This document shows positions 18,501 to 29,751 of a stretch of 64,000 nucleotides of DNA, piece by piece; position 1 is the first letter of the stretch; the number at the start of each line of letters is the position of its first letter. Position numbers and translations under genes: made by a program. The stretch is from contig RSEH01000093.1 of assembly GCA_006503475.1 (NCBI GenBank), positions 1-64,000 of the forward strand, read 5' to 3'. Source of the DNA: Stentor roeselii (Eukaryota; Ciliophora; Heterotrichea; Heterotrichida; Stentoridae). Under the pieces are notes generated by a model that was not told the origin of the DNA, ran no database searches, and saw only the letters and a list, made by a program, of their open reading frames with translations.

Positions 18501-19232
18501 CAAAGGATTTTCGCTCATATCAAATCGATCCCACTTCTTTGAGCTTAAAGAAAACTTACAAACTCCTTGAAAGTAATAAGAATCATTAGAACGCAAATAG
18601 TGACTTCCAGAAAACAAGTAAAAATTATCATCAATAAATTGAAGCTGCGCTCCTGATATAGGCGAGTTAAAACAACCATTATTCAACGAAGGCATTTCTT
18701 CATGGTCAACTACTGAACCATTTGAAAATCTTAGCAAATGGAAGTCTTGAAGCCCTTTACCAGAACTTCCAATTCCTCCAACGATTGCCAAAAAATGACC
18801 TTTTAAATCAAGACCTGCCCGATACGCGAAGTTGAATCTTGGGATTATCTTTGAAATAGTCTTGAATTGGGTCCAATCCTCTTCAATTATGTCGAATCGC
18901 CAGATGTCATTCAAACAGCCTTCTTCCCCAAGACCTCCGAATAAGAAAAGCCATCTTGACTCGAGAAGAAACAAGGCGTAGTGAGACCTTGCGACTGGAG
19001 ATGATTTTGATAAGTGCTTCGTGATTCGATAAGAATTTGATTCTTCTTTCATATAGTAATGATCGTAAAGTCCTTCATAAAACTCGTTTGGAGACTTCCT
19101 TCCGGAAAATGATAGGAAATGATAATCGTAATCTAGAGATATCACCTGAGATCCTGATACTGGGGTAGGGAACATGTATCTGTGGGAGGAGGATTGAGAC
19201 TTTACTGCTATTAAATGTAGAATTAATAGCAT
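15594..19232 (-). CDS. Large kelch-repeat, Cys-rich, multi-pass surface protein
   Basis: A 1212-residue protein of the cell surface or endomembranes. Residues 1-12 are a signal peptide (MLLILHLIAVKS). Residues about 20-650 carry many kelch-type units with the Gly-Gly and Trp spacing (for example FLFGGLGEEGCLNDIWRFD near 95, LMIIAGGINNEK near 415, FYLIGGESSDFLSADIWRYD near 475), enough for one or two beta-propellers. Residues about 675-755 are a Cys-rich GCC2/GCC3- or TNFR-like region (CHPCPFNYY, CLPCPFGYH). Hydrophobic segments follow near 775-800, 845-870 and 1070-1095, and the last 110 residues are charged and cytoplasmic. Ligand and function are unknown; the architecture suggests adhesion or sensing. 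A smaller kelch gene lies at 33451. No intron is needed, but in-frame silent introns cannot be excluded. Confidence 0.78.
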   Translation of the reverse strand: MLLILHLIAVKSQSSSHRYMFPTPVSGSQVISLDYDYHFLSFSGRKSPNEFYEGLYDHYYMKEESNSYRITKHLSKSSPVARSHYALFLLESRWLFLFGGLGEEGCLNDIWRFDIIEEDWTQFKTISKIIPRFNFAYRAGLDLKGHFLAIVGGIGSSGKGLQDFHLLRFSNGSVVDHEEMPSLNNGCFNSPISGAQLQFIDDNFYLFSGSHYLRSNDSYYFQGVCKFSLSSKKWDRFDMSENPLIKSSQGGSLIRENAIFYYFGRNNEGFNSKVFRLDLKELEKGWIEIESVYEDKCERSDFAFTDLIKEMNYSDYVMFIFGNVKGGVTSSSGYLSLENNSFANISCSLNVKNSLPLNRASIVQVSDSMLLFAGTNSGKFYNDVWRAVYTKDINFVNWTLIDALGTYPVPRIAHAASSQGHLMIIAGGINNEKSYLSDIWVLDTTGQNYRWIEISPKKNSLRPPPLAYSCVILDVPYFYLIGGESSDFLSADIWRYDFSDNSFEKAKISGDFSGISRHGCHLDKKKNILYIFYGAKSLDNEPSQLISFFNISTFPDLPSPSHFILKEVPGRSNFGYSVINSTLVLAGGQEFFSKSFKDVWVINLETKKAFRLPKTNTSKENFELEEGLHSMNYGTIGGRFILYSGLQGNGDSLGKQSSDSIYLIDLVSYKNLSSLCGHGTIYNSTTGKCHPCPFNYYKSDINTTCNKCESGTYINNTGTTDKIQCLPCPFGYHVNYSSKEPCTKCRTNKICFAGSNAEGVYSSLFTSTQPKIVEPKSNLLFVYVLFGVTGCVLLVYVILWLVFQKLRVFLSSIDFFKNHHLDPPIIVGRTTSESIKNHQNRGFKLNFFGGFFTGASVIVFFSVLTYYSYIFEHGNILENISLVPSSAITEKKGFDKEKLKVKIGFSSLRNVDCKVKSQVTTSSNVFAKLSNPQGTAPKCLYEIILSKKTVFHSGDFVEFMIECSDCYTSDASVAVEGNAGYHQKKSRATGNISLNDGMVFKGSEPIRFFFELSPALFDDLTERKELRELGYRVSSILTPDPGSTSDLSSLYFFTNIKVKVEFTLSQTGVYTAQMLKNDNFGFIAMAFGAITGSVATLVLFMKISEYFYIRYKFRYKKIISKYQLYFACKVGKEEKNKGMENDEKIIEESPAENFIEFKPIKSNLEQSLTIEAKVDEFTVRDLKSNRKKGEQKSVVKSPDDDEKIIYEENKDN

Positions 19233-21109
19233 TATTATTACATAGTGATAAATAATTTGTATAAGAACCCACCAAGTGAGGAATGAGGAGGAAGGTTCGA
19301 TTTGGTTTATCAGAATGTTTTATTCAAGGGTCTGTGATTTCATCTGCCGCTACCAGGTTAAAGATGACTACTTCAAGTATATATCAAATACTTTCAAATT
19401 TATAAGCTTCTTTATTACACTATGAAAGATAAGCTTGATGTGGCTCAGTTTATCATAAAAACAATGTATATGATGACTAGTGTAAAATTGTCTATTGGTA
19501 AAAATTTGGGACTATTGAAGCTATCTGAACAATAAATGGATCACTTTTATATTACCTAAATTTAAAAAATTACAATTAAGATACAGGTTAGAAGGTATTT
19601 AAATACTCAATCAGGCCATGTAATATAATATCAATAAAAATATTTTAATTCTTGTACTAGCACTATTAAAGATATCTAGAATAAATTAAAAAATACTCAA
19701 TATAATATATAAGCCCAAGATACATATTTTATCTTATTTCGGTTGATCATTGACTTACTTGTATATAAAATTAGATTCAAATTTTCTGGGTATGCTCTAA
19801 ATTTAATAATGTTCGATTTTTCTTAACTAAAAATATATAAAAACAATTTTTATAGTTATAATCCCATAATTTCTATCAGCTTATATACATGAAATTATAA
19901 AAATTCTTGACTTGCAACCAACCCTTTAATTTAAGCTTAACTCTAGCAAATCAAGATAGTAAGTAATTATTAAATGATCTTTGTATTCCAATTTATATGA
20001 TATTTTAAGTTCTAATATAAAACGAATAATCATTCCAACAGGTACTTTTCCTTCAGTATTTCCTAAAAAATCAAAGTTCTTATAAGAAATCCGCTGATAC
20101 CTAGAATATATTTTAACTATAGAAATCCACTGATAAGCATGTACTTTGATGATTATCTTTTCGAACTAAACAGAACCTTGACTCCGATTTGAAAGTATTT
20201 TCCAAGTTCTAAAACCATGGTGGACCATCCTAAGTGATAAAAATTTTGTTTTTTTCTATGTTCTACTAATTTGGTCAGTTAAAGATTTTTCTTGGCAAGG
20301 ATGTCTTTAGACATGCAATAGTCAGCAATTTGAAGGCCGTTTTTATTCAAATTTTATGAAAGATGCAAAACTAGAAAAGAATAAGGAAAGAAATCAAAGA
20401 ATCTAAATTTTTATTTGGATTTTGATAAAGGAAAATTTTTAATGAATTATAAGATAAGTAATGAAAGTTATTAGTTATCAATGGATTTTATTAAGAGTCC
20501 ATAAATTTCAGCTTCGATTTAATTTGATGATAATATTTGTAAAGCTGAAAAAAACATTAGTGTTTTATCAAGTACAGAGAATTATTATGACCTTAACATA
20601 CGAAAGCAGAATAATATCATTGAATACTCCAATTTTAAATCAGTTGAAATCGATTCATCCTTAGTTTAAATTATGCCATAAACAAATAATTTCAAATTTT
20701 AAGAATTACAAAGATTAATTTACAAACAGAGGAAAGATTTCTTTATCTCAAAGGATATTTATCTTGGATTCACCTTAATTTTAAAATTAAAAGATTAGTT
20801 TTCATTGACTGAATAAAAAATATTTCTAAGTTTCTGAAATTTTTAGGAAATTTTCATTGTTTCGAAAATGCTGAATGATTTCAGTTTTTATTTCAGAAAT
20901 TCAATCTTCCTCACTTAATTTTAACCCAACAGCCTCAAACAAGCGATACATCTAATAATAAACTCAATAATCCTATTTTCTAATAATTTTCTAACAAAAA
21001 TTAACAAATCTCCAATAAAAGATCTAATCCTATTCATCCCTAATAAAAACCCTTCAACTTCATTATAATGAATTAAAATTTTTAAAGAACCTAGCACTCA
21101 TCCTAATAA
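19233..21109. other. Gene-poor stretch between divergent kelch and Piezo genes
   Basis: Nearly 1.9 kb of AT-rich DNA holding the promoters of two large genes. A 56-codon open stretch at 19368-19535 and a 67-codon one at 20461-20664 are present, but neither has recognisable similarity or composition. No RNA gene seen. Confidence 0.55.
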
Positions 21110-24100
21110 ATGGTAGTGACACTGGTCTGTTCCCTTATAATTATATCAGGTTGGCTCTACAGTTCCTACTTATCCAGCGTGTACATCATTCTGGGTCTTC
21201 TAATGTGGCGAAGCCACGTATTTCCCCAAAAGTTTTACTCAAGCCATTCGAATCAAAGATCAAGAAAAAAGAACCCATGGCTGATGATAACTTTTTACTA
21301 CAGCCTCATATCTCTCTTATCAAAACTGGTGATTTTCAATTACTTCCTAACACCCATGACGAAAAACCTGATAGACTTGTCCAACCCTTTAGAAGTGATT
21401 TTCGATCAGTTCTGGATTTACATTCTCTGCGACTTAGTCGTGTCAGTCCTCTGCATAATAGGAAGGTACTTAAGGTACAATGTTGCCAGGTTCAAGTTTT
21501 TCATCATTTTCTTCTCGATGTTGGTGCTATTGTTGACAGGAATAAGTGTGATGAGTCTCATCAACTTGCTTTACTTGTTGTTTTTCTTGTCTTACTTCTT
21601 CGGGCTGGTCTTTCATGTTCAATGTTTAAAGAAAGTCTCTCCATTGGCGATTTCAGCCCTGGGCAGTCTTCAACTTGCATATCCTTTCCTAACACGAGTA
21701 ATTTTTAACCCCTCTACAATAACCCAATTGCAGAAGTTTGGACTTTTTGACTATAAAGACTGGAACCTAGGAAACCTTCCAATGATTGTCCTTTGCCACA
21801 GTCTTTTTACCTTCATCTCAGAAAACTATCATTCAAGTTCAACAAGCGAGTTAAAAGAAAAACTTTTAGAAAATTCTCGAGAAGAAGAAAGTGACTTAAC
21901 ACTTTTATTTTACTTAAAGTACTTGACCTGTTACTTGATTCAATGCTTTTGTCTGTGGCTCTGGGCGATTATCTACCGTGGTCCTCTAGGCTTGATAATA
22001 ATCACCTGGCTTTTCTTCTCAATGCTGAGTAAATCAAATGATTCAACTAAAAGTTTCTCAGGTTTTTTGCTGCTTCCGACGTTGGTCATTTCTTTTACCT
22101 TAAACTTTTTATCAAGTGTTTTCAATCTCGAGGTTACTTTTCCGATGAGTTTTTTACATAATTTCAAAAATCAGATAATTGAGACCTTTTTCTGCATGGT
22201 GACTATCACGTTGGTTGGACTTCATATGTGGTACATGGCGCGGTATTCTTCTAGACTGAACTTCGAGAACTTTACGAAGAACTGGCTGAAGACCTGGTAC
22301 GGGATAATCTGCACTTATTTACTGAAAAATATTTACTTGTTTTCACTTCTTGTTTTATTTGCAATTAGTCTTTCAGATATCAACATTTTGCATTCAGGAC
22401 TGACGATTTTATGTCTTTTTTTCATGACGAATACTGAAAAAATCAATAGTGACTGGCACTTGTTGTTGATTTATAACATGGGGATGCTTTACATTCGGTA
22501 TGTTTACAATATGGCTCATCCACTGCTCATTGAATATTTCTCAGAAAGTAACTTGATCTGGTTCGGGTTGAAAGAAGAGGAAATTCCGACACATTTAAAC
22601 TTTATTCCTTATGATTACCTCATTTGGCTTCTTTTTGTTTCAGCTGGACTTCAGCATCATGCAAATCAAATCGAAATCGAAGCATTTGAACTCAATGAAC
22701 ATAAAAAAAACGATGAAACTCGAACTCGCTCTGTCAACTTTCTCTTCAAAGCCATTAAAATCATCAAAGATATTTTAGACTTTCTCGGAAGTATCGAGAT
22801 CTTCGTTCTTTACTTCATCCTTTTTTCTATTATTTTAATAAGCAAGACTAACTTTTTGAATTTTTTACGAGTTTTGATACTAGTTGTTGTATTTTTTCAA
22901 CATTTCAAGACAAAACAGAAGATTTTAGTGAATTTTAAACAACTCTATGCGATTTTAGTGGTTTTTGAGGCGTATTCAGCTTTAGTTCTAGTGAGTCGTT
23001 ACCTTTACCAGTTCCAGACTTATACTGAGGAAAACGTTGACTTTCCATTGATCGGTTACGAGTTATACGAGGACCGGCAAGACTGGTACGCGAACGTTTC
23101 AAGTGACTGGGCGATTTTCATAGTTTCAGTCTTAGCAACACGAAACTGCAAGTCAAGATCAAGTAACAAGTCCCATTTGATGGGTATCGACACGAAGCGA
23201 TTTTATTATTACTTGAAAGAGCCTTTTCAGTACTTTTTATTCTTCATGATTTACTACCAAGCGATTTACTCGAAGTTAGGACTTTCCATGCTGATTAATA
23301 TTTACATGATTGGACTTTACAGCATGTACCTGCTGATTTACTACAGTGTTACTGAAAAAGGAAATAAAAGATCAGTGCATCATGAACTTATGATCCGTGA
23401 GCTTCTTTTTTTCATCATTTTCTTCAACACCCTCCTCGCAGTAGGCCTCAGTTACGTCCGGTTCCTCATCAGCGAGTCGAATCCTTACATCTCCGACTGG
23501 TTCGAAGTCCTTGACTGGGCTTTTTACATTTTTGGCTTTACCGTAAAATCCGAAATCACTTTACCAGCTTCAGAGTCTTCTCCTTATCTGATGATTCTTG
23601 TCACTTGCATCATCGAAAGACACTGCATCGACCATCTAAGGATGAAGATCCAGACTGATAAAAAAAAAGTTGAAATGCATCAGACTGACCTGCTTGAAGC
23701 TCTGAAAAAAGAACTGAGCAACTGTAAGGTGAAGATTTTTTTGAAGACTATCGCTGAGTCCTTGATCACGATGGGAATGATGCTCTTGGCCTTTGACAAG
23801 ATCACGATTATTTCAGTTGTTTATATCGGGGCTGTTTTTTTCACCTCTTGCTCACTTGATATGACCTTTACAGGACTTTTGTATGTGACGATTATTTTTA
23901 TGGTTGACGTGCAGTATACTTTGATTCTCAGTAATATTAATGAGGTAACTGCTGGATTTGTACCAAACTCTGATAAACCTATTCAAATTCCTTGGTTTGA
24001 TCATAAAAACTGGCCTAATTCCGATAAAGCATCGTTTTTTAACATGGGAACTCATCTTGGACAGCTGCATGGAATGATTTGGGATGTTTTTATTTTGATT

Positions 24101-27100
24101 CTTACCATGATGTACTTCAACTACTTGTTTGGAAGTGAACAACAGAAGGAAGAACTTATCAAGAAAATCAATGAAATTCATGGAAACCTGGAAAGTGAAG
24201 ATAATGAAGATGAAAAAAGCATGATCAAGTTAATTTTAGAACATGCGAAGAATTACTTTTATATTTTTTCAAGGTTAATCGTCACCGCGATTTTACTTCT
24301 TTTTGTCACGCAGGGGCAGGGGTTGGTATCAATGCCTTATATCGTATTTTGCATGGTTTTTATCTATAAAGAGTTCAACACAATGAAATCTTCGAAATTC
24401 GGAAGTTATACTGACCTTCTCAGTTTATTTTTAAGGTATATTTTAATTGACTTGACATCGCAAATTCTAGTTCAAATTCCATTTTTAATGATATCAGACC
24501 CACAATTAAGTCAAGTTTTTTACTTCTTTTTTAATAACCCGGCAGATCCGAGCTATTCGAAGAATTTCACTGAAAATTTTTATAAGTGGTGCAATTATAT
24601 CGGGTTGATTCGACTTTGGAAAGCCAGCGAAGATGAACTTGAAGTTAGTTATGTTTCTATTTTATCGAAAATTTACTGTTATACTTGCTTGTTCATGATT
24701 TTTAGAATGATGAAAACAAAGGATTATTATGATTTTAATAGAGAAAGATTCAAGGTGATTGAGGAAAAAGCTAATTTTATTGCGAGGAAAATGAGTGAAA
24801 ATTTTAATGATGAAAGGATCAGTAACAATAAGTTTTATGGGGAAAGTAAAGGAAGGTTTATTCGAGAACTTGATAAACTTGAAGAAAATTTAAAGAAGTT
24901 GAATAAAAATCATGAAGAAAAAAGAGAACTTCATGAATTTAGTAAGAGTAAATCGATTAGAGCGGTTTTGGAAGTTCCTCAGCAGAAAGGTGGTTTTTAT
25001 CAAGGAAAAATTTCAGTTGGGAACGAGTTCAAACCATTTAATTCAAAAGTTGAATACTCTCTTACTTCGAAGATACTTGGAACAATTGTAGGTAGTATCA
25101 ATGTGTATTTGTTTGAAGATTTCATTGATAAAATTACTCCCTTTGGAAAATTGAGTGATGAAAAATCGGGTGGTTCCAGCCCGAATGGTATTAAGGCTAA
25201 AAAGAGATTTTATAAAACTTTGGCATCTCTATCTGAAAATGGACGAAGATATACGACTATTAATCCAGTCAAATCAATTTCAGATTCAGATTCAGACCAA
25301 GAAGTGAACTTAAACGAGAGTTTCGAAAAAGAAGCCATCGAATACGATTTTGTTTGGACTCTATACCCAAGACTGTTCATTTACTTCCTTTCAAGCCAAA
25401 CAGAAGCCCTGGTATTTTGCAGTTTTTTCTTAAACCACTACAACTACGCAAGTTTAGAGTCAATAGTTTTTCCGTTGTCAGTTGTAGTTTACGCTCTTTT
25501 AGAGTATCCTCGTCCACGTCCAAGATTTTTTAAAATAATGATGGTCTACACGCAGATCATTGTTGTGCTGAAGTTTTTGGTTCAAATCGAACTGATTATC
25601 GAGGTGATAGGGAAAGATACAATGAAAAGCTATTTCGATCCCCTGAAGATAGGTATTAATATTGCGTCAAATACCTACAGTGAGACTATTTTTTATTATA
25701 TACTTTACGATGTTATCGTCATTCTTTGTCTGCTGTTTCATCAGCAGTACCTTTATAAGGTAGGACTGGAAAGTAAGATAGAAACCGACATCGAGACCTT
25801 AGAAAAGGCAAAAGCAAGAAAACAAATGAAAGTAATAATCGATGACGAGAAAAGCAAAGACTTCATCAGCGACCTATTAATGCTTTCAGGTGATGAAAAG
25901 CCAGGAAAAGACTGGTACTCCTACACAATATTCATCCAAGTGATAATATTAGTCTACATCTTTTTCTTTTTCTCAAAACTTGACGGCAGTTCAATCAACA
26001 TCGAGCAGTCCTTCAGAAGTAACCAGTTCCAAGGCCGAATGGTTTCGGCCCTGATAGTCCAAATGGGTTTAATAATAATTGACAGGTACTTCTACGTGAA
26101 ACAAACCAGTTTCGCCTTCACTCAAACATCAAGAAGCAAGGTTGCAATGAGAATTGCGATATACTTCCGAGTAATCATCCATATTTTACTATCCCTCGTC
26201 ATTCACGTCCTATGCTTCTGGTATTTCCCCATCAACGGCAACTACAACACGACAGGTTCAGCTCAATGTGACCGAAAAACAATGAACGACACTCGAAGAT
26301 GTAACAATTTTGAGGTAAATATTTACCTGAAGTACTTTTATTTGCTTTTTTGGGCTTATCTGATCTTTTCTGCACTGCAGATCAAGTACGGTATGCCGAG
26401 TTTTAAAAGAAGTGCTTTTCCTTTGATGCGGATTGTTTCTCCTGTGAGTTTAGGACTGTTTAAAGTTTATAGAAGTATGCCTTTTTTCTTTGAACTGAGG
26501 ACTTTAATTGATTGGGCCAGCACTGCCACTTCTTTGACTATTTTTCAGTGGTTTAAGTTTGAGGACATCAACTCGCAGCTTTTTATTAATAAATGCACTC
26601 AGAAGTCTTTGGAAACCAAACCGATTGGTGAAGTGATTCCTTTTATTGAGAAGTGTTATATGGGAGTCTTCAGCATTTTTATTATTCTTTTTGTTATTTT
26701 GGCACCTTTGATTGTTTTCAGCACTATGAACCCGATTGTTGATTTTAATAAGGTTAAATCTGCTAGTTTGCAGATTAGCTTGGTTTTTAATCAGAGAGAA
26801 TTTGAGATTTATAAAATTAATACTGCTGATGAAATTCATGACTTGAGTGACTTTGAATGGCATAGGTTTCAGTTTAATCAAATTAGTGAATTGGTGGCTT
26901 CTGATAAGGATATCATGCAGAAGATCTCCATGCCGAGTGACTCGGATAGCATTTGGGATATATCACCTCCAGCTTATAAAAAACTTTGTAACTTGCTGAG
27001 CTTAAATCAAAGTATTACCTGCTACATCAACACAATCTACAAATTCAAAAGAGACTTTCCAGAGATCCGTCGTAAAGTAGAGCTAGAAAGAAAGACCGAA

Positions 27101-27661
27101 ATCCAAAACCAAACCTTAATCCAAAACCTCCAAAAGTTAATCTGCGAAGATTCAAAAGTTCCCGTGATAATCCCTAACATTTTCCACCAGCTTCTACGTC
27201 TTCCAAGTAACGTGAACAGTATAAACCCAACAATAATAGAAGAGCCGAAGTTCAGCAGCCCTCTGCTTCTGACTTACAACAGAGAAGAGAGGTTTTGGAC
27301 AGCTGAGACATTAAGTTTCAGAAATGAAAGCATTGGAGTGCGTTTTTTCACGTTGTCCGACAGATTTAGCCGACTTACGCTGAACTATTCAGTGAATTCT
27401 ATGTTTGTGTCAGTTGTGCTCGCGATTGGACTGACAATAAAACTACTGAGCAGGGGAAGTGCTTATTATCTCAGCTTTAGTGAAATGAAAAGGACTGATT
27501 ATCTTGAAACTCTCTGTGCAGGGGTCTATGTGAGTCGGATGATTGGAGATATCAAGAAAGAAGAAGAGCTTTATTATGAACTTATTGATATCCTTAGGTC
27601 ACCTGAAATCACGAAGATGATCACTGGCAAGTTGTCTATTAAAAAGATCAAGAAAGATTAA
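21110..27661 (+). CDS. Piezo mechanosensitive ion channel
   Basis: A 2183-residue, largely transmembrane protein without a detectable intron. The diagnostic Piezo motif PFFFELR occurs at residues 1791-1797, followed by LIDWASTATSLTIFQWFKFEDI, the highly conserved anchor-region sequence. It lies 386 residues from the C-terminus, close to the distance in animal PIEZO1. After it come the outer helix (FSIFIILFVILAPLIVF), a roughly 400-residue extracellular cap-like region and the last hydrophobic helix (FVSVVLAIGLTIKLL near 2105) with a short cytoplasmic tail. The N-terminal 1700 residues form dozens of hydrophobic helices (the blade) interrupted by charged loops near 1030-1060 and 1200-1400. Piezo trimers open on membrane tension and pass cations. 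In a large contractile ciliate this is a candidate touch receptor; that role is inference. Confidence 0.93.
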   Translation: MVVTLVCSLIIISGWLYSSYLSSVYIILGLLMWRSHVFPQKFYSSHSNQRSRKKNPWLMITFYYSLISLLSKLVIFNYFLTPMTKNLIDLSNPLEVIFDQFWIYILCDLVVSVLCIIGRYLRYNVARFKFFIIFFSMLVLLLTGISVMSLINLLYLLFFLSYFFGLVFHVQCLKKVSPLAISALGSLQLAYPFLTRVIFNPSTITQLQKFGLFDYKDWNLGNLPMIVLCHSLFTFISENYHSSSTSELKEKLLENSREEESDLTLLFYLKYLTCYLIQCFCLWLWAIIYRGPLGLIIITWLFFSMLSKSNDSTKSFSGFLLLPTLVISFTLNFLSSVFNLEVTFPMSFLHNFKNQIIETFFCMVTITLVGLHMWYMARYSSRLNFENFTKNWLKTWYGIICTYLLKNIYLFSLLVLFAISLSDINILHSGLTILCLFFMTNTEKINSDWHLLLIYNMGMLYIRYVYNMAHPLLIEYFSESNLIWFGLKEEEIPTHLNFIPYDYLIWLLFVSAGLQHHANQIEIEAFELNEHKKNDETRTRSVNFLFKAIKIIKDILDFLGSIEIFVLYFILFSIILISKTNFLNFLRVLILVVVFFQHFKTKQKILVNFKQLYAILVVFEAYSALVLVSRYLYQFQTYTEENVDFPLIGYELYEDRQDWYANVSSDWAIFIVSVLATRNCKSRSSNKSHLMGIDTKRFYYYLKEPFQYFLFFMIYYQAIYSKLGLSMLINIYMIGLYSMYLLIYYSVTEKGNKRSVHHELMIRELLFFIIFFNTLLAVGLSYVRFLISESNPYISDWFEVLDWAFYIFGFTVKSEITLPASESSPYLMILVTCIIERHCIDHLRMKIQTDKKKVEMHQTDLLEALKKELSNCKVKIFLKTIAESLITMGMMLLAFDKITIISVVYIGAVFFTSCSLDMTFTGLLYVTIIFMVDVQYTLILSNINEVTAGFVPNSDKPIQIPWFDHKNWPNSDKASFFNMGTHLGQLHGMIWDVFILILTMMYFNYLFGSEQQKEELIKKINEIHGNLESEDNEDEKSMIKLILEHAKNYFYIFSRLIVTAILLLFVTQGQGLVSMPYIVFCMVFIYKEFNTMKSSKFGSYTDLLSLFLRYILIDLTSQILVQIPFLMISDPQLSQVFYFFFNNPADPSYSKNFTENFYKWCNYIGLIRLWKASEDELEVSYVSILSKIYCYTCLFMIFRMMKTKDYYDFNRERFKVIEEKANFIARKMSENFNDERISNNKFYGESKGRFIRELDKLEENLKKLNKNHEEKRELHEFSKSKSIRAVLEVPQQKGGFYQGKISVGNEFKPFNSKVEYSLTSKILGTIVGSINVYLFEDFIDKITPFGKLSDEKSGGSSPNGIKAKKRFYKTLASLSENGRRYTTINPVKSISDSDSDQEVNLNESFEKEAIEYDFVWTLYPRLFIYFLSSQTEALVFCSFFLNHYNYASLESIVFPLSVVVYALLEYPRPRPRFFKIMMVYTQIIVVLKFLVQIELIIEVIGKDTMKSYFDPLKIGINIASNTYSETIFYYILYDVIVILCLLFHQQYLYKVGLESKIETDIETLEKAKARKQMKVIIDDEKSKDFISDLLMLSGDEKPGKDWYSYTIFIQVIILVYIFFFFSKLDGSSINIEQSFRSNQFQGRMVSALIVQMGLIIIDRYFYVKQTSFAFTQTSRSKVAMRIAIYFRVIIHILLSLVIHVLCFWYFPINGNYNTTGSAQCDRKTMNDTRRCNNFEVNIYLKYFYLLFWAYLIFSALQIKYGMPSFKRSAFPLMRIVSPVSLGLFKVYRSMPFFFELRTLIDWASTATSLTIFQWFKFEDINSQLFINKCTQKSLETKPIGEVIPFIEKCYMGVFSIFIILFVILAPLIVFSTMNPIVDFNKVKSASLQISLVFNQREFEIYKINTADEIHDLSDFEWHRFQFNQISELVASDKDIMQKISMPSDSDSIWDISPPAYKKLCNLLSLNQSITCYINTIYKFKRDFPEIRRKVELERKTEIQNQTLIQNLQKLICEDSKVPVIIPNIFHQLLRLPSNVNSINPTIIEEPKFSSPLLLTYNREERFWTAETLSFRNESIGVRFFTLSDRFSRLTLNYSVNSMFVSVVLAIGLTIKLLSRGSAYYLSFSEMKRTDYLETLCAGVYVSRMIGDIKKEEELYYELIDILRSPEITKMITGKLSIKKIKKD

Positions 27662-29751
27662 GATAATACTAATCTTTAGATTAAGGGAAAGAAGTTGCTA
27701 TCAATTTTAATGGATTATAATAGATTTAAGATTTTTTAATGTTTTTTTATGATTTTTTCGGTTTGGGGCAGTGAAGGGAAGGCAAATTGGAAGGTGAAGA
27801 TCTGAAAATTCACTTTGCAATCATGGAATGAAGGATGGCTTGCAGAAGAACTAAGAAGTTACCGATGATATAGTTTCCTTTAAAATTTCTTAGATGTTCT
27901 CTAGAACTCTAATGAGTTCTAACACTTCAAAATCGCTGACCTGAAATAATGAACAAAATTTAATCACTTTTTGAAACTTCTCTCAATCAAATTTATTACC
28001 TTGCTCAATCAATATTAAATCTTGTTGAAACTTATGAATTAGGAAAAAACTAACAACTTCCTAGTTAATATCGAGTTTATCTGAAAATCATCTTAAAACC
28101 CTAAATAGACCTTAAAAGAGTTTCAATCAGTTTTTACAAAATTAGGAGATGATCGAAAAAGATGTTATTTTTCTTTAAAACCTTTGGAATTTCAGATGTT
28201 TCTTAACCTCAATAAAGTTAATAAAATGAAAAATAATTATAAGCTTTGGATTCTTTTACAGTCTCTAGTTTGCATGCTTTTGTTAGAGGAAACTGGCATT
28301 TTTTCAAATGGCCTGATGAAGTTATTGAATTTCAGTAATTTTCTGAAGTTAGAGCATAAATTTATCGTTTTTCATTAAGTAAAAAAAATAGGCTAATTAG
28401 CATTAAAAGATATTCATTGGTAAAAAATCACCGTAACCGATTTTAATTATCAAAGTTACGAGAAAATCATTTTCTTTATGAAAAGATTTTTCGGTCTGTT
28501 TGAATTGCAAAAGTTGATCGAAAATCATCTAAAGAGCACTTCAGAAAAAACATTACTCATAAACCATCATTTCTCAGAAATAAAAACGAAATTAAGATGT
28601 ACAAGACTGTCAAGATGATCTCATTTATAATGTTGATCTTCTCCAGTCTTCAAGTACCATTCTAAGTTTCATTATTTTCCTGTTACATACATCAACAATT
28701 TTAATTTCAATTATTTGAATAAATTGATTTACTATCAAGTTTCGAGTCAATTAAATCGCATCAATTTAGGTGTCTGAAAAATCTTCTAATTATCAAAGAA
28801 ATGAAATTGAAAATGACTAGAATTTATAAAATTATTCGCGATTTTTAAACAGAAATTTTTTTCGTTTTCCTTTAAGAAGAAGAGTTTAAATGAATTAAAA
28901 AGAAAAAACCAAATGATTATATGTAATAATTTGCCTCTAAAGTTGCCTGAAATGAAATTTCGTTTAAGGCTTCTATAAATGGCTAGGGAATGATTGAAAA
29001 GATTCGAATTCCAGTAGTTTAAAGGGATTTTCTCCCTTTCAAATTGATAGACTAGCATGAAATAATTGATTATATTTGCGATGTGTTATCTTTTGATAAG
29101 GAGAATCAAAGTACTTTAAGATGAAGAGATTGGCATCTGGTATTGTAAATTTCAGTTGTTGATGATAGTTAATTCTCCCAAAGTTGTAAATTAAAGTAAT
29201 TCCTTTAATTATTTCATTTTTAGGACTTTGGGTTTGATAGTTGTTCCTGTTCCTTTCAGTTTTTATATTATTCCCTTAATGAATAGATTTTAGATGCTTA
29301 AGCAAATAATATAGAGTTTTTTTTAAAGCAGTATTCAAGAATAAGTGATTAAATAAGACTACACTGTGGATATTAGATTCTTCTATTCATCAAACGAATA
29401 AATTAAATATAACTCTTAAAGCATTAAACTGATTATAATAATACATTTAAGATTCGTTTCTTAAGTTAAATGAAACTTATAAGTATTTTTTTCTATCAAA
29501 GTAGCACAAATAAAACTCAAACTGCTTAATATTAAATGCTCACATTTAAACTTGTGTAAAAAGTTTAAGTACTTTCAATAGTAAGATTTTACAGTTCTTT
29601 CACTTAATTAACATCAATAAAATAGTTATACCTAAAAAGGTAATAAATAAAAGATTATATGGGTTAAGTAACTGAACATATAACTTTAATTCTATTCTGA
29701 TAAATTACAAGAAATAATATTTTGAGCGACAATATAAGGTCAACTACTTAT
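27662..29751. other. 2.1-kb gene-poor stretch between convergent genes
   Basis: Lies between the 3' ends of Piezo (plus) and the K+-channel gene (minus), so no promoter is demanded here. Short open frames (28184-28378 plus, 28786-29058 minus) are Phe/Lys/Asn-rich and look like chance frames in AT-rich DNA. No repeat or RNA gene seen. It is the longest non-coding stretch in the window. Confidence 0.55.

Noticed and set aside
19368-19535. Open stretch of 56 codons ending LGLLKLSEQ, possibly an exon or gene relic
   Set aside because: No recognised family, no start context, and stops in frame directly upstream. It may be a decayed gene end but I cannot support it.
20461-20664. Plus-strand frame of 67 codons
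   Set aside because: Ile/Leu/Lys-rich composition expected of AT-rich non-coding DNA; no motif.
28786-29058. Minus-strand frame of 90 codons
   Set aside because: Phe/Asn/Lys-rich low-information sequence without domain or homologous feel; likely chance in a gene-poor AT-rich region.
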